From Heterobilharzia americana (taxonomy: Eukaryota > Platyhelminthes > Trematoda > Strigeidida > Schistosomatidae): 64,000 nt of DNA. Made by a program: the position numbers and the translations under genes. Positions within the stretch are counted from its first letter, which is position 1, and each line of letters starts with the position of its first letter. The notes beneath the pieces were generated by a model that worked only from the letters and a program-made list of their open reading frames with translations, did not search any database and was not told the origin of the DNA. Positions 44,030-56,390 of the stretch are shown here, piece after piece. The DNA lies in assembly GCA_944470555.2 (NCBI GenBank), contig OX104127.1, forward strand, positions 136,046,786 to 136,110,785. Direction: 5' to 3'.

Positions 44030-44560
44030 ACAGACACAGACAATAGTTTAACCGAAAATCCTTGACAGTTATAGGACGAAGGGGAGAAACGTCGAGACAA
44101 ACAACGAAATATGATATAGTAGTGAGATCAGAAATGGAGTGTGGATGCATGTGCATCGCTATCTCTGTGCCACATCACCCAGAGTTTCCAAACTAAAGTT
44201 TCGGTTATCATGTGGATTCCACTCTGGAAACTCGCACTCTCTTACATAGCCTAGACTGATAGACAGACTCTATGAATCGGATACGGCTTTTTTGTCTGAA
44301 CACTCTGAACCTTCTTCCAACCTAACCTTACCCTCAGTTTACTTACATATCATGTCATGGTAGACAGCAACTCAAGATGCGTAAAGCACATTTTAGTCAT
44401 TTTATTCAACGATCCTTCACAGCCTCATCGACTGACTTACCTACATCTAACTTATACGTGTCACTTACATAGTGGTTCCACTACATGTGAGTGGTGCTAC
44501 GAAGGCGAGGGTAGTCTAATTCCTGGGACCCTAACCATGTGACTTATCTATCAACATGTT
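44030..44560 (-). pseudogene. Decayed RTE/SR2-like LINE fragment
   Basis: Follows 2940-3400 in order (CACATCACCCAGAG, GAACCTTCTTCCAACCTAAC, CATGGTAGACAGCAACTC, GTCACTTACATAGTGGTTCCAC, GTGCTACGAAGGCGA). No frame survives. Confidence 0.5.
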
Positions 44561-44564
44561 AGTA

Positions 44565-44980
44565 CTGAAAAACCCAGGGAAAAGAAATATTTCTGCTTCG
44601 AAAATCTTCTAGTCCTTAACGCCATTCATGAAGATAAGACGATGTAGACATGGAAACAACATAAAATCCAATTACAATCTTGCTTACGTTATGGATAAAT
44701 TTTTAGCAGCACTCTAGTGTTATTTCGTGCATAAATCTTACACAAAGTCAACTATTTCAACAATGAAGCATATTTTTGTGAGGAAATGAACAGTTGGTTT
44801 TTAAAAGCATCTGCTATTAGGCTAAGTGACTGGAAAGTACTCACTGTGTCCAACATATGCTAACCCTTTTTCCTAGTGAAACAATAATACATCAGTAAGC
44901 TATTTTGCCTATATATTGGTAATGGTTATTAAATGTAATGGAAAATAAGTTAGCAATAATAAAAAGTGTAAAACAAATGA
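44565..44980. other. Unassigned AT-rich sequence
   Basis: No feature supported. Confidence 0.4.
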
Positions 44981-44984
44981 TGGA

Positions 44985-45150
44985 CAGTGGTTAGTAATGG
45001 AGTCAAGGACGTGTGTTTTGCCAAGCTAGGGATTTATCAGCTAAATGCACCTGCCTCCCAGTCAATAGTTTTGTCCCCACTGAGCCCATATGTCAATAGT
45101 GGCCTATCGATCCGTTCCCGTCAACGATAGGAAACTATAACCTCTAGAGT
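44985..45150 (-). mobile_element. Smα-like SINE with internal deletion
   Basis: GTGGTTAGTAATGGAGTCAAGG, GTGCTTTTGCC for the core, CAGCTAAATGCACCTGCCTCCCAG, then directly the 5' module CCCATATGTCAATAGTGGCC, CCGTCAACGATAGG. The tRNA-like head is lost. Confidence 0.6.
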
Positions 45151-45154
45151 GGTT

Positions 45155-46010
45155 ACCAACATGAATTTTGTGTGTATACATTACCATATCTACCAAAGGG
45201 GTATGAAAAGACGATATTAGTAGGACAGTCTGCTGAACGACTGCAGCAAAGCGCATGAAATCATCAAATTCAAACCAAATATACAGTTATGAGTGACTAT
45301 ACAAGGGAAAATGTAAACCGAATGACCGTAGCTACTGTGTTTCATGATAGGTAAAAAGTAACGTTTGCTTATCAATTATGACGTATGATCAGTATCTTGA
45401 TTAAAGTCTGTGATGAAAAAGTGGTTAAATAATTAAGGAAAATTTTAGTCTATAGAGCTTAGTGCAGAAATATGCTTTAATTGCCTTTAGAGAACACATG
45501 CGTCTTTGATTATTGCTCCAACTGGGATGTTGTCTATTTTGCTTACTGAATACCTCCCCCTCCTTGGTACAAGTATAAACTAATTACAAAAGTAAGGTGC
45601 TTGTAAACATATTAAAATCCTTTAACTAACGAAAAATGTAACTCAATCCGTATCAATCTGTACACATAGGATTTTTGACGGTTGCAAAAATGATGGGGAT
45701 AGATCATGCTGGTGGTATCACATCCTCCTTTCACATCAATTCTGATATCAAACATTCTTAGTGTCTTCTCTAACCTAATTATTTATGCACTTTTCAGGTG
45801 ATGATTAGAATGCAACGAATTATCAATTTCCAATTCAAATTTTGTCAAAAAAGTTTGGCAACAACCTGCTATCACTAGTCAGAACATACTTCAAGTGGGA
45901 TGCTTGTTTATCTCGATGAAAAAATATAGATATTGCTTATTGTACAATAAAACTGTCGATCTCTACATTTCTTTGTTTAAGAAAAGAATCAACGAGCCAA
46001 AAGTATATTC
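45155..46010. other. Unassigned AT-rich sequence
   Basis: No feature supported. Confidence 0.4.
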
Positions 46011-46014
46011 AGTA

Positions 46015-46165
46015 AACCTGTGTCCATTAGTGCTATATGCAGTGAGGTACACCACCTGGTTGCCTAAACCTCGATTAGGGGAACGGAGTTTTAACCCGCA
46101 ACCCATTGCTCTAAAGTCAACTCTCCAAACCAATGGTTTACAGCTCCACTTGTCGACGAACTAGT
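46015..46165 (-). mobile_element. Family-D tRNA-like SINE
   Basis: CACCTGGTTGCCTAAACCTCG, AACCCGCAACCCATTGCTC, AACCAATGGTTTACAGCTCC: box B and box A in minus sense as in 58550-58725. Confidence 0.6.
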
Positions 46166-46329
46166 CACCAGATACCAAAGATGAAGATTATGAGTTCCGC
46201 CTTATTGAAAATGATATGCAGATTATTCTACTTCTTGATAGATGATCACAGTCTGGTCCAGCGATTATTGTTCATAACAAAAATATACACCAATCCTATG
46301 TACAAAAAAATGTCTTGAATGTTGCTTAT

Positions 46330-49300
46330 ATTTGAATTCACCCCCAAAAGCCATAGGATGCATTCACAGCCTCTGCTTGAGAAGCCCTGTTCACTGACTT
46401 CATATGGTGGGAGTGTTTTCTACAGAAATGAAAGGGTGAAAACGAATGGCCGGTGCCTATCACCAGGTTGATGAGTACTGAGGGTCTACCTACAGGAGTT
46501 AGCAAACCCTGATCTCAGACCGATGGTGTTCATGGGCTCCAGATTCTGCACGGAACGAATGGCGTATGAACCTATTTCGGTTACCGGGACCGTGGGAATG
46601 GAGCTCCAGATGTTGCTCCACTGCTCTGTGGATTACACTTTAAGTCAAAGACTCGGGAGGTGGTCCTTTAAGATAGCCACCTGCTTTGGTCTGGGCATCC
46701 CGGGAGTATCCCAGCTCTTATACAAAATATGAATTTAAAGTATAAAATGAAGATTTAGAAGCAATTAATCAACTTTTCTGCGAATACTTAACCTCTCCGC
46801 ACTGTGAACTTTATGACGGATTACTCAATTTATTGCCATTATACTGCTTTTGTTGTTTTTACATATGAACTGTATTTTTGTATTATAACCATTTTCACCT
46901 TTGTCTTTATCTTCACTTAGCTGCTCTTCATTGCTTAGACTTCTGGTCTGTCTGTACGTCTCGAGTCGCTAAACGGTCGCCACTCCACCCCACAGCTGTC
47001 CTCCAGTGTGTCATCTGAGACAGTTATCCTGAAACCACGTATCGGAGTCACATTAGGAGCTAGAGCCGAAGCTGCACTTGTCAACTGGATACCCATCAAC
47101 AGTCATCTGTGTATCGTTTGGCTAGAAGGTTCAACTCCAGTCAGAAGTAACAGGCAAGAAGAACGATGTCTCTTTGTCATCTTTGCCTATGCTCCGACGG
47201 ATTACAGCCCGGATGTAACAAAGGATGAATTTCATCATCAACTGAGTGATCTTCCCAACCAAGCGCGATAGATATCGTAGTACTAGCTGAGGACTTGAAT
47301 GTCCAGGTCGGGCATCTAGGATCAGAAGAGAGTCGTTTAAATGGCCAATGGGGACCTAGTTGGTCGCACGTCGGGAAATGAGGATCATCTTCTGTAGCTT
47401 TGCGCAGATAACAACCTATTTTTATCCAGTACTGACTTCCGGTATACCCATCGCCGTTATGCTATTCGGCGCCCTACTTCTGCTACTCAAGCCTGAACTC
47501 AAATAGATCAAACTCCAATCAGCTACCAATGGCATGTGTTCATACAAGACTGACACCCCATATGGAGTACTAGTCTGGACTCTGATAATGATTTAGTGTG
47601 TGCTGAGCTCGTCTTGCGTTTTGGTGATCAACATAGTCATCCTAAACAGATCAATGCAAGCAAATTAGTTGCACCTAACATTGCAGCAAGATACCAATCC
47701 GAGCTAGATTTAAGGCTAGATACCGATCCTTTAGAAAGTGTAGACGAGCAGGTGGCTGCACTTGCAAGACGCCATGCAAATGGCGATTGTGGCTTGAGGC
47801 TTAGAAGAATATCCTGGTAATAAATACTAGGTCTCTGTAAACTCCCTGCAACTTCTTGACGCCCACTGGACCATTTCGGCGGATAGTGAGTACAATGGTT
47901 CATGTAAGTCTCTTACACGAACGACTACACAACGTATACGCAGGGACCATGAGGCCTGGTGGTTAGGATGTATTAGTGAACTGGAAACAGTAGCTGCATC
48001 CGGCAATAGTCGAAAGCTATTCCAGCTCACCCGAGCCATTAGCATCAAGAAGCCAGGTGTCATTGAAACAACCATGAGGTAGGTGGTACGTCGATAAACA
48101 ATCTTCAAATACGCCTAGAACGCACGGCGGAGTACTTTGAAATGTAGTTTAGCTGGCCCACGGCTCCAGCATCTTCAGCTGTAGTGTATCGTGCTCCATA
48201 GTCAGTTAACACTGACCTACTTAATGAAGCGGAGATTCATAACGAGCTCCAAGTTCTGAAACGCCACAAGGCATTTTACCCAGACAACTTATCTGCGACT
48301 CTGTTTAAGGATGGGGGAACAACTCTAGTCAGGCAACTGACTAGATTGTTCGAGAAAGTATGGTAGACTGAGATGTTTCATCACTCTGTAATGAACCCAT
48401 GTTTTGCCCATCTTTAGAAAGGGTCCAAGTAATGTATGTGACAATCATTGAGGTATTTAGTCTGTTACCAGTCGCGTGGAAAATATTGGCTACTTTCATA
48501 CTTTGCAAAACACTCGAGGAGCAAGTTGGGTTTCGTTCTGATCGTGGATGCATTGATCATGTGTTTACGCTCCTCCAAATGCTTGAACATCCCACACGTA
48601 CTGCAGGCCAATAATAGTTGCATTTCTTGAAGTTAAGGCTACCTTCAATTCATTGGATAGAGCTGCACTCTAGAGTTGTCGGTTGGAGAGGGGTGGACCT
48701 AAGAATTTCTTAACATCTTGAAATCCCCATATGATAACAACTCAGGTAGAAAGAAGGCATACAACCACTTGTATCCATTGCTCCAAACCACCAATGGGGT
48801 TAGGTAAGGCTGCCTGATTTCTTCATTCCTCATTAACTTTGCCATCGATGACATTCTTGAGACAGCTCTGGGTGATGGTGGTGTAGACTACCCGGAGAAC
48901 GGCTATTCGACCTTGAGTATGCGGACGATATAGTCTTATTGTGGGATAACACACAAGTTCTCAAGTCGCACTTAATCAGTTGGCGATTAGTGTCCGTAGG
49001 TATAGTATATGCTTTGTACTATTAAAGTGCAAAGTACCCTTGCGAGATTGGCAGAAGCCTGTGCCTGCGCTCACCCTTGGTGGTGAGCCGTTCGAAGTAG
49101 TCGAGTTTGTATATCTGGCTAGTTGTATGTGTTGGTGATTTGTAATGTAATCGAAAGGCCGGAGTAGCATAAGCTAGTCCTTGCCACCTTTAGCGCCGTC
49201 ACATTAGTCTGACCGTAAAAGGTCTCCTTTACAACGTTTCGGTGCAAGCAGTTCTGCCCCACGCCTGTGAAACTTGGCCTGTTCGAACTGAGGATGAGCG

Positions 49301-49950
49301 GCGACTCTGTGTGTTCGACCGTCGTCCTCTTCACAGGACTGCTCGTCTCCGGTGGCAATCCCATGTAAGTAACTCTGAAGTACGAAAGCGTATGTTTGGC
49401 CATGATGGAGATCGTCATTTAATTAGTGAGGTTATCTGAAAACACTGGATGTGATGGCTTTGGACATATGTCGAGCACTTCGTCCCAACAGCTTCCATAC
49501 CGTACATTGTTTGCTAGCCCTGAAGACTGGATCAGTAGAAGAGGAGGGGTGGTCAGTGTATGACGTGGCGCCGTGAGATGAAGGGTAAGTGTATTGTGCT
49601 AACATCTCTTGGTGCATCACGACTCTCTGGGTGGGGTCCAAGAGATCACCCAACTCATTGGCTTGAGACGTTTTCAAATATAACCTAGAATCGAAACCAG
49701 TGGTTGTCATGCTGTAGCTTATTTCTATCTTCCACTGCTGAAAAGTAATAAGTATTTTACTTGGATGCATCTTACTGGACTACCCTTCCAATCATGCTAT
49801 TCTTATCGCTTTTTTACTTATCTACTTTCCATCACTTCATAATGTTGTAATATTACTTTGTTTGGGGCATTTCTTGGTGCCCTTGTGGTACCATGTTAGT
49901 GTTCTAATAATAGCCAATAATAATATTTGAATTCCTATCAAATTAGTCAC
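46330..49950 (+). pseudogene. RTE/SR2-like LINE, nearly full length, decayed
   Basis: Plus-strand LINE with its parts in the right order over about 3.6 kb. A 5' region (46340-46740) lacks stops but has no clear domain. The AP-endonuclease part at about 47000-47470 reads NRQEERCLFVIFAYAPTDYS and then LAEDLNVQVG (EDLN for the usual GDFN/GDLN active site). The RT part at about 48230-49000 includes FYPDNLSATLFKDGG, LEEQVGFRSDRGCIDHVFTL, SSFLINFAIDDILE and LEYADDIVLLWD with an intact YADD. The tail at 49240-49440 reads CETWPVRTEDERRLCVFD, then a GGQCMTW and GWGPRD block near 49545-49640. Stops and frameshifts break it at many places (for example after LFEKVW at 48363), so no functional protein is made. 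Confidence 0.85.
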
Positions 49951-51315
49951 GCACTAAACATATTCTAGATAAAACCATTGGAAAGGCTGGGTTGATCGTT
50001 GAATCTTGAGTACTTTGTGCACATGTATAAACAGACGAAGCTTTTATAGATGTTTGTCGCTGTCATTATTTTAGGCTGCATTCACTTTCCTACAGTGCAC
50101 TAGTTTTTCCATTTAAGCTGCAAACCATTATCTATCGTTTCAAAAGGTAGAATATTAACCACCAGGAATACTAAATCAAGTTCGGAATACAAGAAGTACT
50201 GCAGTATGCGTAGTAGGAGTCCATACGACAACAGTGGCTGATCATCACTCAGACCACCTAATGAAAGTTTAGAACCTGCGAAATGATCTTGGTTACAAAA
50301 TGGTGCCCATTGAACAAGACGTAGATGTTGCAAATCAGAAGTTCAGTCGGTAAAAAATTTCTAATGTTTGAAATGACAGATCATAGCTTTGAGTAAAAAT
50401 GGGGTATGAATATCCTAAATAGGATTAAACGGGTACCATGGAATCTACGGTTGGCCACTATCAAATATTTAGTAAAATAGTTTGAGGTTATTACCAAAAT
50501 AAATCGGATATTCAAAAATCCATTAAAGACAAAATGATCAATTTCCAGTAGAGTGAATAAGAAGTTATTTAAGTAGCCGGTCCACAACAGAGGGGTTCAA
50601 TGATAAAAGACAAACCTATTTGACTCATACTTAGAAAACTAGGTAAAAGTATAACCAAACCTTTCACATAAATATACATGTACAATACATGTAAGTTCAA
50701 GCCTCAGATTTAAACAAGTGATATCTTCAACAAACGTGAAAAAGACGTCAAGAATATGCCTTTATCTTGGGATCGGGTTGACTAGCTTTAGAAATGAGCA
50801 CACAGAAGGCGTTTTCAAAGTAAACATCTTAACATAATTTACATTTTCAGAATGAGCTTGATTTCCTTCATTATAAGTAAACTTCCAATTAGGATATAAC
50901 GTTAGAGAATTGTATCTAAGTGAACTACAAGTATTTCACTGAAGTCTAATGTTTTATTGAACATTTTTATATTGAACCAACCAACCAACAAAAACAAATA
51001 AAAGGTTGAAAGAAAGTACGGTTACGATTACTAATTAGGTGCAGCTGCTTTATTACTTTTCACGCGAGCAAAAATCAGAATAATTCAAGGAACAACTTCA
51101 CAAAGAACTAACTGTAAGTCTTTGAATGGCATACTTTTAACAAAGTGTTTTCACTAGTCAAGTTACTACTCATAGACTTCTCAAAGTATATAAACATCTG
51201 TGGAAAAAAACAAGGACATCAATGAAATTTGTTAGATGACAGAGAACAGAACCGTTATTTCAGAGGGTGCTGTTAGTTCAAATTTTTCCAGTTTGATCAT
51301 TACTTGAATTTCCAT
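49951..51315. other. Unassigned AT-rich sequence with one odd frame
   Basis: On the minus strand 50100-50345 is an open frame of about 80 codons ending KWKN-stop, with a leucine-rich middle (LLRILQYFLYSELDLVFLVV). A CAG|GTTCTAAAC junction lies inside it. No family match; it may be chance or an unknown exon. Nothing else recognised. Confidence 0.3.
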
Positions 51316-51319
51316 CATC

Positions 51320-51450
51320 ACCAAAATACTGGGTAATGATTGGAGGTCAAATAAAAATTTGGACCAAGGTCTTATTCGAAACAGCCACCACCGATTTCCT
51401 GCCCCATGCTCTACCAACTGAGCTACGAGGTCCGACTGCTGATCAGATTT
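51320..51450 (-). mobile_element. Family-C tRNA-like SINE, minus member of a pair
   Basis: Minus strand GGACCTCGTAGCTCAGTTGG then GTAGAGC..., T-arm-like GCTGTTTCGAATAAG and GGTCC closing the acceptor; tail TTTTTATTTGACCTCC. Acceptor GGACC/GGTCC pairs perfectly, box A is intact. Confidence 0.75.
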
Positions 51451-51639
51451 TTATTTCGTTTCAATTATCAAGGCGAGTTTTGCCCGACTACCGTGTGAAT
51501 TCGTTGGGATATGCTACTATGGATTGGTCGTACTCACACTAGTTGCCTAGTCAGGACTTCTCCCAATCAAAATCAAACTGAATTAGAGAGGCGGAGCATA
51601 ACATTGATTACCATTTGACTACCTGACATAGCCGTGGTC

Positions 51640-51775
51640 TGAAGTGAAATAAAAATATGGTCAGCGGTCGGGCTTTGTAGCTCAGTTGGTAGAGAATCGG
51701 GCTGGAAACCCAGTGGTCGCTGGTTCGAACCCAGCTGCGGTCCAAAATTCCATTTCACCTCCAATCATCACCCAT
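51640..51775 (+). mobile_element. Family-C tRNA-like SINE, plus member of the pair
   Basis: GTAGCTCAGTTGGTAGAG (box A), CTGGTTCGAACCCAGC (perfect T-arm, box B), GCGGTCC, tail AAATTCCATTTCACCTCC. The tail repeats that of the minus copy and of 30650-30745, so it is a SINE, not a free-standing tRNA gene. Confidence 0.75.
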
Positions 51776-51779
51776 TATA

Positions 51780-52390
51780 AATACCAGTCTGCTAAACTAC
51801 AGGTATCTAGATAGTTATATGATAATCCCCGAAATAAGCACCTCGAAGAACAATCTTCAACTATGCTTAACCCTGTGTACATCTAAACATTCCAGATGTA
51901 AAACTGTACTTTCATCACATTCATTAACACAATATGAAATAAATTGCATCAATTCGTATGATAATCGAGTCTTTCTATGAATGGTGTTAAAACTGTAGAG
52001 TATATTCCACTTTTTGAAAAGCCCAAAGGAACATTTCAAATGGCTGTAATAACAAATCAAATTGAATGATCCAAATAACCCAGGGGGAATAGATGTCCAA
52101 GTCCGTGTCTATAGCTAAAAATAATCACTGAAGCGGATTACAGCGTTTATTTGTATGCGTCTTTAAGCTTATTCAGAGAACCAGATGAGGACATAAACTT
52201 CGTCTCATTGAAGCTATGGCCATAAATGAAATCAAGGACTTTTCTATGTAGTTGGAAACAACTTGTTTTTGCATTAAACTTCTCTAGTTAACTCATTTTT
52301 AGTACCAAGGAGGACTAATATACTCTCTTTCACTTCCCATATAAACTAACAATTTGATCCACCATTTTATCAATTACTTTTTAAACCTGT
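51780..52390. other. Unassigned AT-rich sequence
   Basis: No feature supported. Confidence 0.4.
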
Positions 52391-52394
52391 TGGA

Positions 52395-52555
52395 TAGTGT
52401 GGCCAACAGTGAAATTCAGGATGCACTTCTCGTCCCATTTGGGATTCGTCAGCTGGATGTATCTGCCTCCCAGTGAGTGATGTTGCTCCCACTCAGACTT
52501 AAGCCCAAGACCAACTATTTCAAAAGCTAGAGAGTCATCCACTAGGCCACTAAGT
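52395..52555 (-). mobile_element. Smα-like SINE, minus member of palindromic pair
   Basis: GTGTGGCCAACAGTGAAATTCAGGATGC, GGGATTCGTCAGCTGGATGTATCTGCCTCCCAG in minus sense. Hammerhead core has CTGACGA but GACGAGAAG replaces GACGAAAC. Confidence 0.75.
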
Positions 52556-52705
52556 GATGATAGCCACTCCTTGTGTGCGATAGGTCCTAGGTTCGAGTCC
52601 TGGTTGGGACAACATCACTCGCTGGGAGGCAGGTACATCCAGCCAAAGAGTCCTAAATAAAACGAAACGCGCGTAGTGCATACCACTGCTAGCCATTAAC
52701 TGTTA
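52556..52705 (+). mobile_element. Smα-like SINE, plus member of palindromic pair
   Basis: GGTTCGAGTCCTGGTTGGGAC (box B), GGGAGGCAGGTACATCCAG, core with CCAAAGAGTCC in place of CTGATGAGTCC, ACGAAACGCGCGT then the family end CTGCTAGCCATTAAC. Faces 52395-52555. Confidence 0.75.
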
Positions 52706-52719
52706 TTACTACCAAACTG

Positions 52720-52815
52720 GAACTACAGGTAATATCGAGGCATCCGTGCAGGACCCGATATGCCAATAGAAACCTGTGAATCCGGTCCAGTCAACGACAG
52801 GAAATTACAAGCAAT
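52720..52815 (+). mobile_element. Smα 5' module
   Basis: ACAGGTAATATCGAGGCATCC, GATATGCCAATAGAAACC, CCGGTCCAGTCAACGACAGG. Confidence 0.75.
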
Positions 52816-52999
52816 AACATCTGTCCATCCTTTGTTATAGTTCCTAAAAATTAGGATGACAATTAAGTATGTGAACACTATTCGAAACATATTGCGTTAA
52901 TACATCATACATTTCAGACAAACTACATCTTCCTATTGTTTTTTTAAAATTTATAAAGAGGAATATCTATTTTAAGCTCCTTGCCAATAAATATTAAAA

Positions 53000-53130
53000 C
53001 TGGGCAATGATTGAAAGTGAAATGAAAAGATGGGTCACGGCAGGATCTAAACTAACGACTTCTGGATTACTGACCGAGTGTTCTGCCAAATGAGCCATGA
53101 AAACCAGCTGCAAACTTGGTGTTCATTTCA
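53000..53130 (-). mobile_element. Family-C tRNA-like SINE, diverged
   Basis: Minus strand TGGCTCATTTGGCAGAACAC (box A), CGTTAGTTTAGATCC (decayed box B), tail CATCTTTTCATTTCACTTTC. Confidence 0.6.
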
Positions 53131-53134
53131 ATTA

Positions 53135-54095
53135 CTGAGAGTTTTGCCAAGCAGTCATACGATGGCGTGAAGTGCATCTATCCGTCAGTCGTAAATCACG
53201 CTGGTCACTCAGGCAGCTCTTTTCTGCCAATCCAAAAAATTAAGCACAAAAATACAATATATGAACATTTCAAAAGCCACTAACTACTTCACAAACTACA
53301 GTTATCATTAGACGGTTGATTCTATTCATCACCACTGGCTTCGATCCAATAAAGTGGAGTTTAATCCAAAAGTGTCAAAGATTGATGACGAGCAGACAGG
53401 ACGAAATGCGCGTCTCGGATTCCACTGCTAGCCACTATCCATCATTCATAAAAGCAAAGTATATTTTTTGACCGCTAAATAATAGCTGACTTCGTGAGAA
53501 TATATCGAATGAACATTGCTTTGAAAACGATACGGTTAGGAAAGCTCTTAGTCATGTTAGTCAGCAATCAATGCTAAATCTGTAAACGTTATTTGCATCT
53601 AGCGATAAAAAGCAATAAGAAAAATTATAAAGCTCTGGCTTATTGGATTAGACACACAACTTTCGGCTAAGCGGTTACAAGCGTGAACTGTACTCTACCT
53701 CTATCAAGATGTGGAGCACTTAAGGATAGTATTGCAGCTCTCAGAAGAAACTGGAAAACTTTTCGCTTTGCATGTGTTCTTTTAAGAATAATTTTAAAAA
53801 AACAGCACAGCAGCGCATCGATTGAAGCATATCTGAAAAACTGCACAGCAAGCAAAGTTGTCAACAATAATATAAAAGAAGCCTAAAACATTCACTTAAA
53901 AGTCTGAGAATAAAATGACGTGAAAAAATATGTAGAAAACAACACTATGTCCAACAATTAGAGCAACATTATTAAAAAGTGAATAGTATGCACCCTGTGC
54001 TTGTCGACGAGGTCCACAGCTAGAATAGTAACTTTTAATCTCTCTTGTGGTAGTGTGATAGCATTTGGTTTGACAACACATCTACATATAACTGA
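53135..54095. other. Mostly unassigned; Smα 3' scrap
   Basis: Bases 53385-53450 are a 3' end of an Smα SINE (GACGAAATGCGCGTCTCGG, ATTCCACTGCTAGCCACTATCC). Overlapping open frames at 53667-53886 on both strands have no family match. Confidence 0.45.
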
Positions 54096-54097
54096 GT

Positions 54098-54240
54098 ATG
54101 GAGACTAAAAACTGCCTACCTTATCTGAAAAATCTTATTGATGCTTTCAACGAGAAAATGGTTAAAATGAAAAACAAAAGAATATCTGCTGGCAGATTAC
54201 AACTTTTATTATTGACCACTGAAGAGATGAAACAGAGTAA
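54098..54240 (+). other. Short open frame interrupted by a SINE
   Basis: Reads METKNCLPYLKNLIDAFNEK, then about 30 charged and Leu-rich residues, and then runs into the Smα SINE. No splice signals or family assignment; listed because the sequence is protein-like up to the SINE edge. Confidence 0.2.
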
Positions 54241-54284
54241 TGATATGGTAATGATGGATAGTGGGCTAGCACAAAAATCCAGGC

Positions 54285-54580
54285 AGTATCACAGCGCTCG
54301 CGCAGGAGCCCATATGCCGAATAGAGACCGATCAATTCGGTTCAACCAACGATGGTATAATACAAGCAATAACACTAAAACTATACCCGTCGCACAAGTG
54401 GCTATCGTGACTCGGTGGTCCAGTGAATAACGCTCTGGCGTTTGCAGCGATAGGTCTCGAGTTCGAATCCCGATGAGAACAACACTCACTGGAGGCAGGT
54501 ATATCCAGCTGATGAGTCCCAAAGGGTACGAAACGCGCGTCTTTGATTCCACTGCTAGACACTATCTATCATTACTATAT
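54285..54580 (+). mobile_element. Smα-like SINE, full length
   Basis: The only copy with all parts in one orientation: 5' module (GGAGCCCATATGCCGAATAG, GACCGATCAATTCGG), tRNA-like head (TCGGTGGTCCAGTGAATAACGC; GTTCGAATCCCG), GGAGGCAGGTATATCCAG, hammerhead at 54501-54548 (CTGATGA, GAAA, CGCGCGTC intact; stem II broken to GTCCCAAAGGGTAC; stem I 3' side TTTGAT), 3' end TTCCACTGCTAGACACTATC. Confidence 0.85.
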
Positions 54581-54589
54581 ATTTAAGAA

Positions 54590-54690
54590 CACAGGCAATA
54601 TACAGGCATCCGCGCAGGAGCCCATATGCCAATAGTGACCGATCAATCCGGTCAAATCAATGACGGTACGATACAAGCAATAACACTACA
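54590..54690 (+). mobile_element. Smα 5' module
   Basis: AGGCAATATACAGGCATCCGC, CATATGCCAATAGTGACC, CGGTCAAATCAATGACGG. Confidence 0.75.
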
Positions 54691-55049
54691 GAGTTACAAT
54701 GTTTCCTCAGAAATGATAGTTTACTGCTTACTTATGGCCAAAACAATGTAAAAACCAGTTTGGACCCTTATGACTACAAAAGCACAAGTAAATCACAAGG
54801 TTGAATATATGTCAATCATAACGATAATAAAAGTACTTCAAGATGAACTTTTATTGAATGTGTTAGTCACATAGTTGTTTATCAAATTAGGACAAGGAGT
54901 ACATGAAGCAGAGAATATTTACTTATGACTAGGTGTATATACACTCACTACGCAGAAATTTACATTAGTTTTACTACAAGTTATAAAAATTCATTGAAAA
55001 TTGAAGGATTAGAAGATGACAACAAATAAGAATTCAATAATAATAACGT

Positions 55050-55245
55050 CCTACTCAGTGGCTCAATGGTAACGTACTGGGCACGGAATCTGAAGGTCAC
55101 AGGTTCGGTCCTTGGCGGGGTCGTGGATGTGCACTGCTGAAGAGTCGTATACTGGGACGGAACAGTTATCCAGTGCTCCCAGGTTCCCAGTGTTCCTCCA
55201 AATGATGCCAGTCCATGATGAAAACCAACTTAAAATTATGTCATT
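55050..55245 (+). mobile_element. Family-B SINE
   Basis: CAGTGGCTCAATGGTAACG (box A), CAGGTTCGGTCC (box B), hammerhead at 55129-55177 with CTGAAGA but GACGGAAC for GACGAAAC, tail CAGTCCATGATGAAAACC. Confidence 0.75.
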
Positions 55246-55249
55246 GATT

Positions 55250-56250
55250 CATTTATTTATTGAGTACTTAGTAATCCTTAATCTGAAATACAAGTCCCAA
55301 GTTTATAGCCCAACTTCAACAAACTTGGCGTTGGCACACCTCATAGAGCTTTCAAGGTAACATGCCGGATATATGTATATGTATTCCAGCTGAAGGTCGG
55401 TAATTTCCTACTACCACGCAAACTAGTGTCTCCCACTATCTAATATACACACAAACAACAGTATAAAGTTTCTAAACGGAACATTCCATTTACTAATCAA
55501 ATATGAGTGAACACAGAAATGATAAGTGCTGAACTTATTCTGAGTTGTGATAAGGTCACAATTTCATCAAGTTGACTTTTGATGATCTGAAGAATTTAGA
55601 ACCAAGGTTTCCTCCACTAATATACGATGTGAACAACGTTTTTAAATAGTAGAATGTTGTTTATTCTGTATGTGCAGAATATACTTTACTATCATGCTTG
55701 AACGCGTTTATCCACGTATTTTATATTTTCATAGACAGAGGGAATGACTCAAGGTAAAAATAAAAATTGGAAGAAAAAAACAAATAGATTAAACCAATTG
55801 CTATGTCAGGTGGTTTTTTGTTGATATAGACATAACTAATAATTCTTTCACAAAAAAAAACTTGATTATTCGACTAATTAACTGAGGTGTATATTAAGAC
55901 CAATGCACAGTAGTAATAGTAATAGTAGTAGTAGTCTAGAGGAGATAATAGCAGTACTGGTGACTGTGTCGATGTAGATATGCACGTATATATGACGGTC
56001 TTTCGCAAAGTAATCTTAATACCTTGATGGATGTGTGTGTGCGCGCGCTATTAAGGTCAATAATAACATGGATAATAAAAAAATGTTTAAACGTTTGCTT
56101 ATCGCCTACATCTACTATCTGTCACAAAAACATGCAATACAGCATGCATGTTTTTTGGACTCTAGTGAAATGGCATGAATCAACAATGAATATGAGAGGG
56201 AAAAAATATTTCTGCTGAAAAAGATAACAATTTACGAAGCGGTCGTTGAA
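55250..56250. other. Unassigned AT-rich sequence
   Basis: Only short simple repeats (AGTAAT/AGT units at 55912-55934). Confidence 0.4.
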
Positions 56251-56254
56251 TGTG

Positions 56255-56390
56255 TTATATGCTGGAGGATGATTGAATGTAAAATTAAAATTTGTGTTAC
56301 GGCAAGATTCGAACAAGCGACCTGACAGATGCTGCAGCAACTAACCTATGAGACCTGGCTGTTGAAAAGATTTTTATTTTACTTCAGTTA
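56255..56390 (-). mobile_element. Family-C tRNA-like SINE, diverged
   Basis: Minus strand CAGGTCTCATAGGTTAGTTGC (box A), CAGGTCGCTTGTTCGAATC (box B), tail AATTTTAATTTTACATTC. Confidence 0.6.
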
